From Phenylobacterium sp. (GTDB taxonomy: Bacteria; Pseudomonadota; Alphaproteobacteria; Caulobacterales; Caulobacteraceae): 64,000 nt of DNA. Positions within the stretch are counted from its first letter, which is position 1; the number at the start of each line of letters is the position of its first letter. Below the pieces are notes generated by a model. That model did not search any database. It worked only from the letters and a program-made list of their open reading frames with translations, and had not been told where the DNA came from. The stretch lies in assembly GCA_004799545.1 (NCBI GenBank), contig SSMU01000030.1, forward strand, positions 310,001 to 374,000, read 5' to 3'. Of this stretch, positions 1-7,982 are shown one piece after another. A program made the position numbers and the translations under genes.

Positions 1-425
1 CCAAGCCGACCGCCGACGGCCAAGCCTTCCTCGACAAGACCGCCAAGAAGCCGGGCGTCCACGTGCTGCCGGACGGGCTGCAGTACGAGGTGGTGTCGTC
101 CGGCCCGGCGTCGGGCCAGCGCCCGCAGAAAGGCGACGAGATCAAGGTCAACTACGAGGGCCGGCTGATCGACGGCAAGGTGTTCGACAGCTCCTACGAG
201 CGAGGCCAGCCGGCGGCCATGCCGCTCGAGCACCTGGTCCCGGGCTGGGAGGAAGCCCTGCCGCTGATGCGGCCAGGCGACGTGTGGATGCTCTACCTGC
301 CGCCCAAGCTCGGCTACGGCGCGCAGGGCGCGGGCGGCGGCGCCATCCCGCCCAACGCCGTGCTGGTGTTCAAGATCGAGCTGATCGACTTCCTGCCCGC
401 CCCCGGACGCATCCAGCAGGGGTGA
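1..425 (+). CDS. FKBP-type peptidyl-prolyl cis-trans isomerase (5' end outside window)
   Basis: The open frame runs in from the left edge (first full codon at base 3) to TGA at 423-425, so the N-terminus is missing. The visible part is an FKBP domain: VNYEGRLIDGKVFDSS, then a GWEEALPLMRPG turn, then LGYGAQGAGGGAIPPN and the final strand VLVFKIELIDF. These are the hallmark FKBP strands that form the proline-isomerase pocket. The preceding visible residues (FLDKTAKKPGV then LPDGLQYEVV) match the linker between a dimerisation or signal segment and the FKBP domain in FkpA/Mip-like periplasmic foldases, so export is likely but not seen. An internal GTG at 63 is not the true start. argE follows after 5 bp. 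Confidence 0.9.
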   Translation, partial: KPTADGQAFLDKTAKKPGVHVLPDGLQYEVVSSGPASGQRPQKGDEIKVNYEGRLIDGKVFDSSYERGQPAAMPLEHLVPGWEEALPLMRPGDVWMLYLPPKLGYGAQGAGGGAIPPNAVLVFKIELIDFLPAPGRIQQG

Positions 426-430
426 TCCCC

Positions 431-1597
431 ATGCCCGACTTCGCCGCCGCCGCCGATGTGCTGAAGACCCTGATCGGCTTCGACACCACCTCGCGCGGGT
501 CGAACCTCGCCTTGATCGAATGGGTCGAGGGCTATCTCGACGGCCTGTCCATCCCCCACCGCCGCGTGCCCAACGCCGAGGGGACCAAGGCCAACCTGGT
601 GGCCACCATCGGCCCGGCCGAGCCGGGCGGGGTGGTGCTGTCGGGCCATACCGACGTGGTGCCGGTGGACGGCCAGCCGTGGAGTTCGGAGCCCTTCACC
701 CTGGTGCGGCGCGACCAGCGGCTCTATGGGCGCGGGACCTGCGACATGAAGGGGTTCATCGCCCTGGCGCTGGCCACCGCGCCGGAGATCAAGGCCGCGA
801 ACCCGAAGAAGCCGGTGCACCTGGCCTTCTCCTACGACGAGGAGATCGGCTGCCTCGGCGCGCCGGCGATGATCGAGACGATCCGCCGCGAGCTGCCGAC
901 CCCGGCCCTGGTGGTGGTCGGCGAGCCCACCGACATGGAGGCGGTCAGCGGCCACAAGGGCATCTCGACCTTCCACGTCACGGTCGTCGGCCGCGAGGCG
1001 CATTCCAGCCAGACCCAGCAAGGGGTCTCGGCCAACATGGTGGCGATCAAGCTGATGGCCACCCTGGTCGAGCTCTCCGAGCGGCTGGAGCGGGAGGCCG
1101 ATCCCGCCTCGCCGTTCATCCCGAAGGGCGCGACCCTGACCATCGGCGTGGTGCACGGCGGCACGGCGCACAACATCCTGGCCCGCGAGTGCAGCTTCCA
1201 CTTCGACCTGCGCTGCCCGCCGGGGCTCGATCCGGAGAGCCTGCTGGGCGGGGTCTTCGATCTGGCTGCGGCCCTCGACCGCGAGGTCAAGGCGCGCGCG
1301 CCGGAGGCCGGGGTGCGCATCGCACGCCAGGCCAAGGTGCCGGCCTTCGCGCCGGAGAAGGACGGGGCGGCGGAGGCCTTCGCCCGGCGGCTGGCCGGCG
1401 ACAACGGCCCGGCCCGGGCGGTCTCCTATGCGGCGGAGGCCGGCCAGTTCCAGCAGGCGGGGTTCTCCACCGTGCTCTGCGGGCCGGGTTCGATCGCCCA
1501 GGCGCACCAGCCGGACGAATATGTCGAGGTCTCGCAGATGGAGCGCGGCGCGGCCTTCATGAACCGGTTGGTCGACTGGGCCCGAGCGGGCGAATGA
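431..1597 (+). CDS. argE: acetylornithine deacetylase, M20 metallopeptidase family
   Basis: 388 aa starting at ATG 431; an upstream in-frame start at 284 would overlap the FKBP gene and adds non-family sequence. The M20 di-zinc signature is complete: SGHTDVVP with His73, GRGTCDMKG with Asp105, the DEEIG pair Glu137/Glu138, GEPTD, and a C-terminal PGSIAQAHQPDEYVE that carries the last metal His. It should hydrolyse N-acetylornithine to ornithine plus acetate in cytoplasmic arginine synthesis; related M20 peptidases (DapE, other deacylases) are the alternative, but length and PGSIAQAH favour ArgE. Its last 41 bp overlap the tail of the convergent glycosyltransferase gene. Confidence 0.85.
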   Translation: MPDFAAAADVLKTLIGFDTTSRGSNLALIEWVEGYLDGLSIPHRRVPNAEGTKANLVATIGPAEPGGVVLSGHTDVVPVDGQPWSSEPFTLVRRDQRLYGRGTCDMKGFIALALATAPEIKAANPKKPVHLAFSYDEEIGCLGAPAMIETIRRELPTPALVVVGEPTDMEAVSGHKGISTFHVTVVGREAHSSQTQQGVSANMVAIKLMATLVELSERLEREADPASPFIPKGATLTIGVVHGGTAHNILARECSFHFDLRCPPGLDPESLLGGVFDLAAALDREVKARAPEAGVRIARQAKVPAFAPEKDGAAEAFARRLAGDNGPARAVSYAAEAGQFQQAGFSTVLCGPGSIAQAHQPDEYVEVSQMERGAAFMNRLVDWARAGE

Positions 1598-2597
1598 CCA
1601 CGCGCCGCAGAAAGAGGTCGAGCGGGTTCCAGGTCATGGCCCGGGCGATGGCCAATGAGCCCACCTTGCGCTGCGCCTGAGCCTCGCGCCGGGCGGCGAG
1701 CGCGATCGGCAGGCCCCTGATCCCCGCCTTCAGCCCGCGCCAGGGGGCGGCGACCTCGCCGCGGGTGGCGTGGCGGGCGAACAACACCGCGGTGGTCAGC
1801 GCGTGCAGCGGCAGGGTCAGCCAGAACAGCACGGGCGGGGTGTCCTTGACGAACACCCAGACCCGGTTGCGCGAGCCGTGGAACACCGCGAAGTCGGAGC
1901 GCGGGCCGCCGGTGGAGGCCGAGCCCTCATGGCGCACCACGGCGTCGGGGATGACCAGGGTGCGCTCGCCGGCCAGGCGCAGGCGGTAGCCGAAGTCGAC
2001 GTCCTCGCAGTAGCAGAACAGCCGCTCGTCGAAGCCGCCCAGGGCCAGGAACAGGCCGCGGTCGACCAGCATGGCCCCGCCGCAGGGACTGAACACCTCG
2101 CCCGCCGCCACCGGGCCCGGGTCTGGGCGGAGGTAGCCGCCGCGGAACGGGAACCCCGGCGCGGCCATCACGTCGCCCAGGCCGTCCAGGCGGGTGGGAT
2201 CGGCGGCGAGAAGCTGGCGCGAGGCGAAGGACCGGACGTCGGGGTGGGCCTGCGTCGCGGCGAGCAGCCGGGCCAGCCAGTCGGGCGCGGCGTAGGCGTC
2301 GGGGTTGAGCAGGGCCAGCCAGCGGCCGCGGGCGGCGCTGGCCCCCTGGTTCACCGCGGCGGCGAAGCCGAGGTTCTCGCCGTTCTCGATCAGCCGGATC
2401 GAGCGATCAGCCTTGGCGGCGGCCTGGGGGGCGCCATCGGCGGAGGCGTTGTCCACCAGGATCAGCTCGAAATCGCGCTCGGTCTGGGCGGCGAGCGAGG
2501 CCAGGCAGGCGGCCAGGGTCGGGCCGCTTCCGTAGGTCACCACGACGACGCTGACGGCCGGCGAAGGAGGCTTGTCTTTCGCAGGCGGCCGGGCCAT
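1557..2597 (-). CDS. family 2 glycosyltransferase (rhamnosyltransferase-like)
   Basis: 346 aa from ATG at 2597. The GT-A fold begins with VSVVVVTYGSGPTL, followed by LVDNASADGAPQ (nucleotide binding) and LLNPDAYAAPDW (the DXD-like metal site); GYLRPDPG and GGAMLVDRGLF then FCYCEDVDFGYRL (acceptor/catalytic ED motif) follow. This pattern is typical of WbbL-type rhamnosyl or hexosyl transferases building surface polysaccharide. A basic, partly hydrophobic C-terminal region may sit on the membrane. The divergent neighbour rfbC makes dTDP-L-rhamnose precursors, consistent with a rhamnosyl donor, although this is inference. The start may lie slightly downstream, since only 32 bp separate it from rfbC. 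Confidence 0.85.
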   Translation of the reverse strand: MARPPAKDKPPSPAVSVVVVTYGSGPTLAACLASLAAQTERDFELILVDNASADGAPQAAAKADRSIRLIENGENLGFAAAVNQGASAARGRWLALLNPDAYAAPDWLARLLAATQAHPDVRSFASRQLLAADPTRLDGLGDVMAAPGFPFRGGYLRPDPGPVAAGEVFSPCGGAMLVDRGLFLALGGFDERLFCYCEDVDFGYRLRLAGERTLVIPDAVVRHEGSASTGGPRSDFAVFHGSRNRVWVFVKDTPPVLFWLTLPLHALTTAVLFARHATRGEVAAPWRGLKAGIRGLPIALAARREAQAQRKVGSLAIARAMTWNPLDLFLRRVVIRPLGPSRPTGS

Positions 2598-2629
2598 CCG
2601 GGGGCGTCTCTCCTGAAGCTCAAGACGAC

Positions 2630-3184
2630 ATGACCACGATCACGCCGCTGGCGATTGCCGACGTCCTGCTTATCACGCCCAAGCGCCACGGCGATGCGCG
2701 CGGCTGGTTCGCCGAGACCTGGAGCGAGGCGGTGATGGCCAAGGCGGGCCTCGCCGACCCCTTCGTGCAGGACAACCAGGCGTTCAACGCCAAGGCCGGC
2801 ACCCTGCGCGGCCTGCATTTCCAGAAGCCGCCGCACGCCCAAGGCAAGCTGGTGCGGGTGCTGAAGGGCGCGATCTACGACGTGGCGGTGGACATCCGCC
2901 TGGGCTCGGCGACCTACGGCCGATGGGTGGGCGCGAGGCTGACCGCGGCGGGCGGCGAGCAGCTGTTCGTGCCCCGCGGCTTCGCCCACGGCTACTGCAC
3001 CACCGAGGCCGACACCGAGCTGTTCTACAAGGTCGATGGCTCGTACGCGCCGGAGCTGGAGGGCGGGGTGGCGTGGAATGACCCGGACCTGGCGATCGAC
3101 TGGCCGCTCGCGGGCGACCCGGTGCTGTCGGACAAGGACCAGCGCCTGCCGCGGCTGAAGGACCTGGGCGCGACGGGGTTCTGA
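2630..3184 (+). CDS. rfbC: dTDP-4-dehydrorhamnose 3,5-epimerase
   Basis: 184 aa, the usual length. The cupin-fold epimerase motifs are present: RGWFAETWS near the N-terminus, FVQDNQAFNAKAGTLRGLHF holding the catalytic His, KLVRVLKGAIYDVAVDIR, and PRGFAHGYCTTEADTELFYK. It converts dTDP-4-keto-6-deoxyglucose to dTDP-4-keto-L-rhamnose in the cytoplasm, the third step to dTDP-L-rhamnose. The partners rfbA, rfbB and rfbD are not in the window. No clear Shine-Dalgarno precedes ATG 2630. Converges with the DUF899 gene 5 bp downstream. Confidence 0.93.
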   Translation: MTTITPLAIADVLLITPKRHGDARGWFAETWSEAVMAKAGLADPFVQDNQAFNAKAGTLRGLHFQKPPHAQGKLVRVLKGAIYDVAVDIRLGSATYGRWVGARLTAAGGEQLFVPRGFAHGYCTTEADTELFYKVDGSYAPELEGGVAWNDPDLAIDWPLAGDPVLSDKDQRLPRLKDLGATGF

Positions 3185-3189
3185 GCGGG

Positions 3190-3891
3190 TCAGTCGTCGA
3201 GGGTCGGGTAGAAGTCGGCGCCGCGGCCTTCGGGGGTGGCGTCGAGCACCGTCCAGAGGGGCGCGAGGTCGGGGGCGCCGCGGGGGTCCTGGCCGGGGTC
3301 GGCGGTCGAGCCGCCCATCTCGGCGCTCCAGAAATGGCGGATCACGCCGTCCTTGCGGGTGAAGACGTGGAGGGCGGCGTCGTCGCCGCCGTCCGGGGCG
3401 ACCGCGTGATAGTCGCGGCTGAAGGTGTCGTTGAGGTCGGCCACGAGCGGCATGTATTTCCAGCCGCGCTGGCGCTTCCAGGCCAAGAGCTTGCCGATCG
3501 GCGAGCGGGCCACGACGGCCACCGCCGCGCGCTTCTGCAGGGAGGGGATCTCGCCCTCCCAGCCGTCGAGCATGGAGGTGCACATGGGGCAGGGCCGCTC
3601 ACGCTTGGGGCCGAACATGTAGCTGTAGAGGATCAGGGTGTCCTTCTCGCCGAACAGCTCGGCGAAGCTCATCGGGCCGGCCTCGCCCTCGAAGCGGTAG
3701 TCGCCCCTGACCTCGCCGCCGGGGGGCAGGGCGCGGCGCTGGGCGGCGACCCGCTCGATGTGGCGGCGGAGCTCGATCTCCTCGGCCAGCAGGGCGTCGC
3801 GGGCGTCGCGGTAGGCGGGGCTCTCGTTGGGGAAGCGGACGCCGTTGGCCTTGGCGAGGGTGGTGGCGGAAGGAAGGGCGCCGTCGGCCAT
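3190..3891 (-). CDS. DUF899 thioredoxin-like protein
   Basis: 233 aa from ATG 3891, chosen because upstream in-frame sequence is only the shadow of queG. It looks like the DUF899 family: an N-terminal helical segment (PAYRDARDALLAEEIELRRH), a SFAELFGEKDTLILYSYMFG strand, then RPCPMCTSMLDGWEGEIP, a CXXC placed as in thioredoxin folds, and WKYMPLVADLNDTFSRDY. No enzymatic role is established for the family; a redox or dehalogenase-like role is guessed elsewhere. It lies 23 bp downstream of queG on the same strand and is probably co-transcribed. Confidence 0.8.
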   Translation of the reverse strand: MADGALPSATTLAKANGVRFPNESPAYRDARDALLAEEIELRRHIERVAAQRRALPPGGEVRGDYRFEGEAGPMSFAELFGEKDTLILYSYMFGPKRERPCPMCTSMLDGWEGEIPSLQKRAAVAVVARSPIGKLLAWKRQRGWKYMPLVADLNDTFSRDYHAVAPDGGDDAALHVFTRKDGVIRHFWSAEMGGSTADPGQDPRGAPDLAPLWTVLDATPEGRGADFYPTLDD

Positions 3892-3914
3892 GGTCTTGCT
3901 CCTGGGTGGGGACG

Positions 3915-5066
3915 CTACGGCTTGGCGAGCATCTCGGCGCCGGCTTCGTCCCACTCCAACCGAACGTCCGGATCGGCTTCGAGGGGCAGCCTCGCCACCC
4001 TCAGCCTCGCGAACTCCGCCACCGGTTGCAAGCGCGACAGCGCCCAGACAGCCGCGCCGCGAACCAGGGCGGAGGGGTCGTCCAACAAGCGGAGCGCCTC
4101 GGTGGCGAGCGCCGGGTCGCCGGAATTGCCCAGAGCGTAGAGCACGTTGCGGATGAACCGGTCGCGGCCGATGCGCTTGACCGGGCTCTTGGAGAAGAGG
4201 GCGCGGAACTGGGCGTCGTCGAGCCGGGCCAGGTCGGCGAGGGCCGGCGCGCGCAGGGCCTCGCGGGCGCGCAGCTTCTGTTCGCTCGCTATGGCGGCGA
4301 ACTTGTTCCAGGGGCAGACCGCCAGGCAGTCGTCGCAGCCGTAGATGCGGTTGCCGAGGGCGGCGCGGAATTCGGGAGGGATCGGCCCCTTCAGCTCGAT
4401 GGTCAGGTAGGAGATGCAGCGCCGGGCGTCGAGCTGGAAGGGCGCGGGGAAGGCGTCGGTCGGGCAGACGTCGAGGCAGGCGCGGCAGGTCCCGCAGGCC
4501 ATGGGCTCCGGCGAATCGGGGGCGAGTTCGAGGGTGGTGAGGATCGAGCCCAGGAACAGCCAGGAGCCGAACTCGCGGGACACCAGGTTGGTGTGGCGGC
4601 CCTGCCAGCCCAGGCCGGCGCGCTGGGCGAGCGGTTTCTCCAGCAGCGGCGCGGTGTCGACGAACACCTTCAGCTCGCCGCCGAACCGGGCCTGCAGCCA
4701 GCGGGCGAGCGCCTTCAGCCGGCTCTTGATCAGCTCGTGGTAGTCGTCGCCCTGGGCGTAGACGCTGATCGCGCCGCGGGTGGGTTCGCTGAGGATCGCC
4801 AGGGGGTCGTGGTCGGGGCCGTAGTTCACGCCGAGCACGATGGCCGAGCGGGCCTCGCCCCACATGGCCTGGGGATGGGCGCGGCGCTCGGCGGTCTCCG
4901 CCATCCAGCCCATCTCGCCGTGCCGGCCCTCGGCGACGTATTCGGCGAGCTGCTTGGCGGCCGGCCACGCGGCGTCGAGGTCGGTGAAGCGGCAGAGGTC
5001 GAAGCCGAGCGCCTTGGCCTCGGCGCGGATCAGGTCTTCCGGCCGCTCAGAAGTCGAGATCGTCAT
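3915..5066 (-). CDS. queG: epoxyqueuosine reductase (tRNA queuosine synthesis)
   Basis: 383 aa. An N-terminal cobalamin-binding region (KALGFDLCRFTDLDAAWP; GEARSAIVLGVNYGPD) is followed by two 4Fe-4S ferredoxin motifs, CGTCRACLDVCPTDAF and CDDCLAVCPWNKFA, and a C-terminal HEAT-like tail (FIRNVLYALGNSGDPALATE). This is the QueG architecture: B12-dependent reduction of epoxyqueuosine to queuosine in the tRNA anticodon wobble position. Start ATG 5066 overlaps the end of the upstream GST gene by 20 bp, implying translational coupling. Confidence 0.93.
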   Translation of the reverse strand: MTISTSERPEDLIRAEAKALGFDLCRFTDLDAAWPAAKQLAEYVAEGRHGEMGWMAETAERRAHPQAMWGEARSAIVLGVNYGPDHDPLAILSEPTRGAISVYAQGDDYHELIKSRLKALARWLQARFGGELKVFVDTAPLLEKPLAQRAGLGWQGRHTNLVSREFGSWLFLGSILTTLELAPDSPEPMACGTCRACLDVCPTDAFPAPFQLDARRCISYLTIELKGPIPPEFRAALGNRIYGCDDCLAVCPWNKFAAIASEQKLRAREALRAPALADLARLDDAQFRALFSKSPVKRIGRDRFIRNVLYALGNSGDPALATEALRLLDDPSALVRGAAVWALSRLQPVAEFARLRVARLPLEADPDVRLEWDEAGAEMLAKP

Positions 5067-5733
5067 AGTGGGCGGCGGGGCTCAGGCCCGGCCAGCGGTC
5101 CATCAGCAGGGGCCGGAAGGCCGGCCGGGACTTCAGCTTCATGTACCAGGTCTTCACCGCGGGAACCTCGGCCCAGGGCACGTCGCCGAAGTAGTCGATG
5201 ACCGACAGATGGGCCGCGGCCGCGAAATCGGCAAGCGACAGCCTGCGCCCCGCCAGCCACTCGCGGGCCTGCAGCAGGCCGTCGATGTAGAACAGGTGGG
5301 TCTTCAGCCCCTCGCGGCCCTGGCGCAGGTTGGCGAGCTCGGGCGCGCCCAGGCCCAAGAGCCGCTTCTCCATCTTCTCGTGCAGGATGTAGCCGCCGGC
5401 CTCGTATTCGAACTTGCGGTCGAACCAGGTGATCAGCCGGCGCGCCTCGGCCCGCTCGGCGGGCTCGTGGCCCAGCAGGGCCGGCTCGGGATGGGCCTCC
5501 TCCAGCCAGCCCAGGATGGCGGGCGCCTCGCAGAGCACCAGCCGCTCGGCCCCGTCGCCGTCGACCAGCACCGGGGTCATGCCGGAGGGATTGAGCTTGG
5601 TGAAGTCCTTCGGGCGTTCCCAGTAGCGGACTTGGACGTCCACAAACGGTAGCCGCTTCTCGCCCAGGGCCAGGCGCACCTGGCGCGAGGCGGGGTCGAG
5701 CGCGAAGTGATGCAGGGTGCGATCCTGGCTCAT
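5047..5733 (-). CDS. glutathione S-transferase family protein
   Basis: 228 aa. N-terminal thioredoxin-like GST domain (LDPASRQVRLALGEKRLPFV, then NPSGMTPVLVDGDGAERLVLCEAPAI split by a short loop; the P-V-L and E-A-P-A motif contacts glutathione) and a helical C-terminal domain ending LSLADFAAAAHLSVIDYFG, the conserved ...AD..A..H folding motif. The exact substrate cannot be read. It is the first gene of a leftward GST-queG-DUF899 run, and GST-queG adjacency is common in Caulobacterales to my knowledge. Confidence 0.85.
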   Translation of the reverse strand: MSQDRTLHHFALDPASRQVRLALGEKRLPFVDVQVRYWERPKDFTKLNPSGMTPVLVDGDGAERLVLCEAPAILGWLEEAHPEPALLGHEPAERAEARRLITWFDRKFEYEAGGYILHEKMEKRLLGLGAPELANLRQGREGLKTHLFYIDGLLQAREWLAGRRLSLADFAAAAHLSVIDYFGDVPWAEVPAVKTWYMKLKSRPAFRPLLMDRWPGLSPAAHYDDLDF

Positions 5734-5816
5734 GTCCGGCGGCTTAAGGGGGTTTCCCGGAGAATCAACCGCTCGACCTGACGCCTCACCGATTAAGTCT
5801 CAGTTTACTTTGTTGC

Positions 5817-6758
5817 TCAGGCCTCGGCCTGGCGGCCTTCGGCGAAGGCCCCGCCGTGCGGCTCGGCCCGGCCGCGCGGGTCGGCGTGGATGATGATGTC
5901 GGCCGATGGGAATTCCCCGAGCACCCGTTTCTCGGCGGCGACGATCACCTGGTGGGCGGCTTCCAGGGTGAGCTGCGGGTCGAGGTCGATGTGCATCTGC
6001 ATGTGCACGAAGGGCCCCGAAGCGCGGGTGCGCAGCTGGTGGACGTGGGTCAGACGCGTGTCCTCGGTCATCAGACGGATGATCCTGGCGCGCTCGTCGT
6101 CGGGCAGCTCGCGGTCCATCAGCTGGGCGGAGGCTTGGCGGAACACGCCCACCGCGCCCCACAGCAGGATGGCGGCCACGACGATGGCGGCTGCGGCGTC
6201 GAGGCTGGCGCGGCCGAGCCAGATCGTGGCCCCGATGCCGATCAGGGCGATGACGTTGGAGGCGAGGTCGGCGGCGTAGTGCGCCCGGTCGCCCGAGACC
6301 GCCACCGAAGCGGTCTGGCGCAGCACCCGGCCCTGGGCGGCCACCAGCAGGGCGGTGAGCACGGTGGAGACCAGCATGACGCCGATCGCCCAGCCCTGGG
6401 CGGCGATCGGGTGCGGGTGCAGCAGGTCGGCGACCGCCTCGCGGGCGATCAGGGCGGCGGAAGCGAACACCAGGCCGGCCTGCACGAGGCTGGCGAAGGC
6501 CTCGGCCTTGCCGTGGCCGAAGCGATGCTCCTGGTCCGGCGGCGCGACGGCGTAGCGGACGGCGATGAAGGTGCCGAGCGAGGCCACCAGGTCGAGGCCG
6601 GAATCGGCCATCGAGGCCAGCAGCGCGACCGAGCCGGACAGCAACCAGACCACCAGCTTGAGGGCCACCAATATGGTCGCGGTCGCCACCGAATAGATGG
6701 TCACCCGCCGGGTCAGGGCGGCGGCTTCGCGGTGGCCAAGTCTGCGGGGGGCGTCCAT
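5817..6758 (-). CDS. cation diffusion facilitator metal transporter
   Basis: 313 aa, the normal CDF size. Six transmembrane helices are visible; TM2 carries SMADSGLDLVAS and TM5 carries HYAADLASNVIALIG, giving the Asp/His-Asp metal site of FieF/YiiP-type Zn2+/Fe2+ exporters. The cytoplasmic C-terminal domain (LMTEDTRLTHVHQLRTRASG, then VHMQMHIDLDP) matches the dimeric ferredoxin-like domain. It probably exports divalent metal by proton antiport across the inner membrane; metal identity is not certain. 83 bp separate it from the GST gene. Confidence 0.88.
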   Translation of the reverse strand: MDAPRRLGHREAAALTRRVTIYSVATATILVALKLVVWLLSGSVALLASMADSGLDLVASLGTFIAVRYAVAPPDQEHRFGHGKAEAFASLVQAGLVFASAALIAREAVADLLHPHPIAAQGWAIGVMLVSTVLTALLVAAQGRVLRQTASVAVSGDRAHYAADLASNVIALIGIGATIWLGRASLDAAAAIVVAAILLWGAVGVFRQASAQLMDRELPDDERARIIRLMTEDTRLTHVHQLRTRASGPFVHMQMHIDLDPQLTLEAAHQVIVAAEKRVLGEFPSADIIIHADPRGRAEPHGGAFAEGRQAEA

Positions 6759-6813
6759 CGGCCCGACCCTAGCGCGGCGTCCGGTTCAGGCCAGCGCGAA
6801 CGACTCTCAGCTT

Positions 6814-7905
6814 TCAGGCCGCCCGGCGGGGCTGCGGGCCGACGTAGCGCGACTGCGGGCGGATCAGCCGGCCGCCGGCCAGCTGCTCGCGGGCGTGGGC
6901 GATCCAGCCGCCGACCCGGCCCATGGCGAAGACGCAGGTGAAGGCGGTGGGGGGGAAGGCCAGGGCCTCAAGCAGCAGGGCGGTGTAGAACTCGACATTG
7001 GTGTCGAGCGGCCGGTTGGGCTTCTTCTCCCGCAGGATGGCGAGCGCCGCCTGCTCCACGGCCTCGGCGAACTCCAGGCGGCCGGGCAGGACGTTGGAGC
7101 CTCCGCCCAGCTTGCGGACCGCCTTCTTCAGAGCGTCGGCGCGAGGGTCGCGGACCCGATAGACGCGGTGGCCGAAACCCATCAGCCGGTCGCCGTGCTC
7201 GAGGGCGCCTTCGATCCAGGCCCGGGCGTTCGCGGGCTCGCCGATGGCGTCCAGCATGTCGATCACCGGGCCCGGCGCGCCGCCGTGCAGCGGCCCCTTC
7301 AGGGCGCTGATACCGGCCAGGGTCGCCGACGCCAGGCCGGCGCGGGTCGAGGCCACCACCCGGGCCGCGAAGGTCGAGGCGTTGAGGCCATGGTCGCTGA
7401 CCGTGACCAGATAGGTGTCGAGGGCTTCGGCTTCCGCCGCCGATGCGGGGTGGCCCTTGATCATCCGCAGGATGTCGGCGGCGTGGCCGAGCCGGGGGTC
7501 GGGGGCGACCGGCGCCTCGCCCGCCTGGCTGCGCACCACGGCGGCGGTGAACACCGCCGGCGCGGCGGTCAGGCGCAGGGCGACGTCCAGGCTGTCGCCG
7601 TCGGCCAGCCGGGCGGTGAGCGCGCGCATGGCCTCGATCGGCGTGCGGTCCAGGAGGCCGGTGTCCAGCGCCTGGACTTCGGCGAACACCTCGGCGCGGG
7701 CGGCGCCCAAGGCCGGGGCCAGGTCGTCGGGCAGGCCGTCGAAGAAGCCATCCCAGAGCAGGCGCACGACCTGCTCGTAGGCGCTGCGGCCGGCCAGCTC
7801 GTCGAGCGAATGGCCGCGGATGATCAGCCGGCCGGCCTGGCCGTCGACCTCGGAAAGCACGGTTTCGGCGGCGACCACGTCGTCCAGCCCGTCGGAGAAA
7901 TGCAT
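6814..7905 (-). CDS. citrate synthase/methylcitrate synthase family protein
   Basis: 363 aa, all-helical citrate synthase fold. Active-site motifs: GPLHGG with His207 (oxaloacetate/acetyl-CoA site), LMGFGHRVYRVRDPRAD with His246, and TNVEFYTALLLEAL where the catalytic Asp of canonical enzymes is Glu305. A GGWIAHAREQ segment and the terminal SRYVGP are conserved. It should condense oxaloacetate with acetyl-CoA or propionyl-CoA. It is short and lacks the N-terminal extension of the main TCA-cycle GltA, so it may be the secondary 2-methylcitrate-type enzyme. Divergently transcribed from a second citrate synthase paralogue with 77 bp between starts. Confidence 0.85.
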   Translation of the reverse strand: MHFSDGLDDVVAAETVLSEVDGQAGRLIIRGHSLDELAGRSAYEQVVRLLWDGFFDGLPDDLAPALGAARAEVFAEVQALDTGLLDRTPIEAMRALTARLADGDSLDVALRLTAAPAVFTAAVVRSQAGEAPVAPDPRLGHAADILRMIKGHPASAAEAEALDTYLVTVSDHGLNASTFAARVVASTRAGLASATLAGISALKGPLHGGAPGPVIDMLDAIGEPANARAWIEGALEHGDRLMGFGHRVYRVRDPRADALKKAVRKLGGGSNVLPGRLEFAEAVEQAALAILREKKPNRPLDTNVEFYTALLLEALAFPPTAFTCVFAMGRVGGWIAHAREQLAGGRLIRPQSRYVGPQPRRAA

Positions 7906-7914
7906 CGAAGACCT

Positions 7915-7951
7915 CCAGTCTTGCGTGGAGAGAGATTTGCTTCCAGACTGG
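7915..7951. promoter_or_regulatory. inverted repeat CCAGTCT/AGACTGG between the divergent citrate synthase genes
   Basis: Perfect 7-bp arms CCAGTCT (7915-7921) and AGACTGG (7945-7951) lie just upstream of the leftward citrate synthase start at 7905. The right arm sits inside the odd palindrome CCAGACTGG. Such an arrangement could be an operator; no regulator is identified. The chance of a 7-bp match at free spacing is not negligible. Confidence 0.3.
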
Positions 7952-7962
7952 GTTCGTCAATC

Positions 7963-7979
7963 TTGATCAATGTAATCAA
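7963..7979. promoter_or_regulatory. candidate operator TTGAT-N7-ATCAA at the start of the HTH-citrate synthase gene
   Basis: A 5-bp perfect inverted repeat with 7-bp spacing in an AT-rich patch that stands out from the surrounding GC-rich DNA. It ends 3 bp before the ATG at 7983, so a bound dimer would block initiation there. Autoregulation by the DNA-binding domain encoded immediately downstream is an inference. Confidence 0.35.
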
Positions 7980-7982
7980 TAT

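Noticed and set aside
284..430. Longer start for argE at 284
   Set aside because: It lies inside the FKBP gene and adds residues not found in M20 proteins; ATG 431 gives the family N-terminus.
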